A stretch of 64,000 bases of DNA, taken from contig CAZKXU010000002.1 of assembly GCA_964556665.1 (NCBI GenBank), forward strand, positions 23,365 through 87,364, written 5' to 3'. This document shows positions 62,460-64,000 of this stretch, in pieces. Under the pieces are notes generated by a model. The model was not told the DNA's origin and made no database searches. It saw only the letters and a list, made by a program, of their open reading frames with translations. The translations under genes were made by a program, and so were the position numbers. The stretch comes from CAZKXU01 sp964556665. Lineage in GTDB: Bacteria > Bdellovibrionota_C > UBA2361 > CAZKXU01. The first letter of the stretch is position 1. Each line of letters starts with the position of its first letter.

Positions 62460-63140
62460 TTACTTCTTCTTTATATTACCCGCACCTAAGGCAATATAAA
62501 TATTTGCATAATTTGTCTTAATCTTATCCAAGAGCAGCAGCATTTTATCAATCGACTTTCCAATTTCAGGGCGCATATACCTTGTACGAAATGTTTCAGC
62601 TGTAGTGCCCTGTCCTTGCAGCTCAGTAGCCACTGTAGGCTGACAGCGTAGATATGCCGGTCTAACTTTTGAATTAAATTCATTCGTTATATTCATGAAA
62701 GGTGTTTTAACCATGTATTTATGCCGTTGCTCCATCTCATTCCGAACCCATAGTTTCCAAAACGCAGTAATGTTCGGGCAGTCGATCGGCCCCTTGATTT
62801 TTGCATTAATCACATCCAACTCAAGAATCGAATCAAGAAACCACTTACAACTTCCATAATTTACAACACAATAAAGGTATGCACCGTTGAGGTAATAAAT
62901 CTGCCCATCTGAAAGAACAGCGGCCGGGGTTAAATCTCCTGCCGCTAGTTTTGCTAGTTGTTCTCGTAACTGCTTAAAAATTTGAATACTCTGATCCTGG
63001 CTTAACGCATACGTGTCTTTCTTTGCCAGGTCCTCTTCAAAATGAATTACTCCACTCACTCCTCGCTCCTCTGACTGGCCGAAGGAGAGTAAAGGAGATA
63101 AAATAAAGAATAACAATAAGGCTGTTTTCATATGAGACAT
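62460..63140 (-). CDS. Exported protein of unknown function
   Basis: A 226-residue protein with a signal peptide (ALLLFFILSPLLSFG, to about 21); M1 63140 or M4 63131 are both possible. Helical body: IFKQLREQLAKLAAGDL, YYLNGAYLYCVVNYGSCKWF with Cys residues, CPNITAFWKLWVRNEMEQRH and a C-terminal GKSIDKMLLLLDKIKTNYAN. I recognise no family. Probably periplasmic. Converges on the hairpin cluster. Confidence 0.55.
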   Translation of the reverse strand: MSHMKTALLLFFILSPLLSFGQSEERGVSGVIHFEEDLAKKDTYALSQDQSIQIFKQLREQLAKLAAGDLTPAAVLSDGQIYYLNGAYLYCVVNYGSCKWFLDSILELDVINAKIKGPIDCPNITAFWKLWVRNEMEQRHKYMVKTPFMNITNEFNSKVRPAYLRCQPTVATELQGQGTTAETFRTRYMRPEIGKSIDKMLLLLDKIKTNYANIYIALGAGNIKKK

Positions 63141-63321
63141 AATCGAGGATCATGCTTAAATTGAAAAGAGGTTAAGGGGAAGAATTAGGCAGGTCCTAGA
63201 AAATAAGCGAATTCGGACTAGAAAAGAGGTTTACTCGCTTTTGAAATATACCGATTAATACAGGTAGGGCCGAATAGGATCGGCATGTGAGATGAGCATT
63301 TAACCTATTTTCGGATCAAAA

Positions 63322-63804
63322 GTGGCATCAAATCAACAAGATAGTCCAACTTATACTAATCAGCGTAAAAAAGTCAGAAAGGGAGAAATAACCCTCAAAT
63401 CGAAGCTTAACGAGATTTTTGACAAGGTGAGGAGCAATAAGATACAAGAGAGCGTTAAGAAGATGGCAGATCTATCAGTTCCTGATTTTAACCTTGCTCC
63501 TCAGGTATATGACCTAATTGAACAGGCCAACCGTAGAATTACAGGAACAGTCGAAGAGCTAAAAAAATTGTACTCTGTTGGCTCAGGAATACCAAAACAG
63601 AAAAAAACAGCCCTCAAAAATGGCAAGCAAGAAAAGCATAAAACTGGTTCAGGTATTGATTACCTACGTTCGGTAATAAAAAGCTTAGAAGAAATCCTTG
63701 CCGATCCGCCCGAGTTGTCAGATCCGGAACCACCAAAGCCGGTTATTAAGAAAACTAGAGGGAAAAAACAATCTAAAAAAACTCGTTCTTCTAAACGGGC
63801 GTAA
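63322..63804 (+). CDS. Basic Lys-rich protein, unknown function
   Basis: A 160-residue very basic protein starting at GTG. A central helical part (ITLKSKLNEIFDKVRSNKI, QVYDLIEQANRRITGTVEEL) is followed by Lys-rich tails KQKKTALKNGKQEKHK and KKTRGKKQSKKTRSSKR. Nucleic-acid binding is plausible but unproved. Start is uncertain because GTG lacks a good ribosome-binding site; it runs into the last 200 bp, where I see no gene. Confidence 0.5.
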   Translation: MASNQQDSPTYTNQRKKVRKGEITLKSKLNEIFDKVRSNKIQESVKKMADLSVPDFNLAPQVYDLIEQANRRITGTVEELKKLYSVGSGIPKQKKTALKNGKQEKHKTGSGIDYLRSVIKSLEEILADPPELSDPEPPKPVIKKTRGKKQSKKTRSSKRA

Positions 63805-64000
63805 CTATCAGCCTGTTAACCGCGTGCGTTTTACGTGGTGGGCTCTACTTACTTGGCGTGCCTTTGAGTATTACCCACAAGTATAGAAAATCATAGTATT
63901 TGAGACTGCCCTTATTCCTGGTCTTAATCTTTGTCCTAGCCTTCGTGTATCCGTCCTCTCCCACCCATCCTATCAATCATCACTGAATCAGAATAAAAGA
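63805..64000. other. Window end without identified gene
   Basis: Short frames are present but none has features of a gene. No tRNA, repeat or terminator was recognised. Confidence 0.4.

Noticed and set aside
1..64000. CRISPR arrays, rRNA and tRNA genes
   Set aside because: No direct repeats with regular spacers, no rRNA-like stretch and no cloverleaf with a GTTCRA arm were found by eye.

Overview
The window is a 64 kb stretch of a moderately AT-rich chromosome from a Gram-negative (diderm) bacterium. Diderm evidence includes an outer-membrane beta-barrel/POTRA/TamB protein, several lipoproteins, type IV pilus minor pilins with PilT/PilU motors, a CcmH-type cytochrome c maturation protein and a Tat-exported DUF1501 protein. 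Secreted proteins carry Thr-Pro linkers, PKD and LamG-like domains and a KNGxETDxDCGG-type Cys motif. That mix suggests a deltaproteobacterial-grade lineage (Myxococcota/Bdellovibrionota-like), but I cannot assign a taxon. A 10-N run at 9432-9441 shows that this is a scaffolded assembly.

Layout. 1-4.8 kb (minus): an ApbE flavin transferase (cut by the window edge) coupled to a DUF4266 lipoprotein, then a DUF1800 -> DUF1501 -> cytochrome c export operon. 5-7.6 kb: an M3 oligoendopeptidase, a duplicated segment and a non-coding region that may hold a group II intron relic. 7.6-11.9 kb (plus): four prepilin-like genes, ending in a large low-complexity PilX-like protein, then a membrane protein. 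11.9-16 kb: a spermidine-synthase-like membrane protein, a DUF922 protease, a broken HigA antitoxin and a DUF1579 lipoprotein. 16-24.2 kb: large secreted proteins and a two-gene segment bracketed by inverted copies of a 187 bp palindromic MITE, next to a 356 bp copy of the M3 peptidase 5' region. 24.2-29 kb: feoA-feoB-small Cys-rich protein facing pilT-pilU. 29-45.8 kb: mfd, a tandem AsnC/Lrp regulator divergent from leucine dehydrogenase, two surface proteins (PKD/beta-helix and LamG-like), pyrE-ccmH, an M48 protease, carbonic anhydrase and a HelD-like helicase. 46-64 kb: a degenerate GspE/PilB-like pseudo-ATPase fused to a receiver domain, a 1,889-residue TamB-TamA single-chain fusion, a CHMI-family tautomerase, a DUF6502-lipoprotein pair, a coiled-coil exported protein, valS, a HAMP/SpoIIE phosphatase, a third MITE and three poorly known genes.

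Most interesting observations: (i) TamB and TamA/BamA-like modules in one polypeptide; (ii) a GspE-like protein without a recognisable P-loop or Walker B region but with its tetra-Cys zinc site and a C-terminal REC domain, plausibly a non-catalytic regulator of the pilus system encoded elsewhere in the window; (iii) an apparently undescribed N-terminal Cys-(basic helix)-Cys module shared by four exported proteins; (iv) several families of recent palindromic repeats, one of which sits on or just after stop codons and supplies the TAG itself; (v) a 99%-identical 356 bp duplication that moved the M3 peptidase start region to directly upstream of feoA; (vi) a feoB with no ATG/GTG/TTG start before its P-loop.

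Likely cooperation: the pilins, PilT/PilU and possibly the GspE-like/REC protein form a type IV pilus set; CcmH would mature the c-type cytochrome encoded after DUF1800/DUF1501; the AsnC/Lrp regulator probably controls the divergent leucine dehydrogenase. All functions are read from sequence motifs only.
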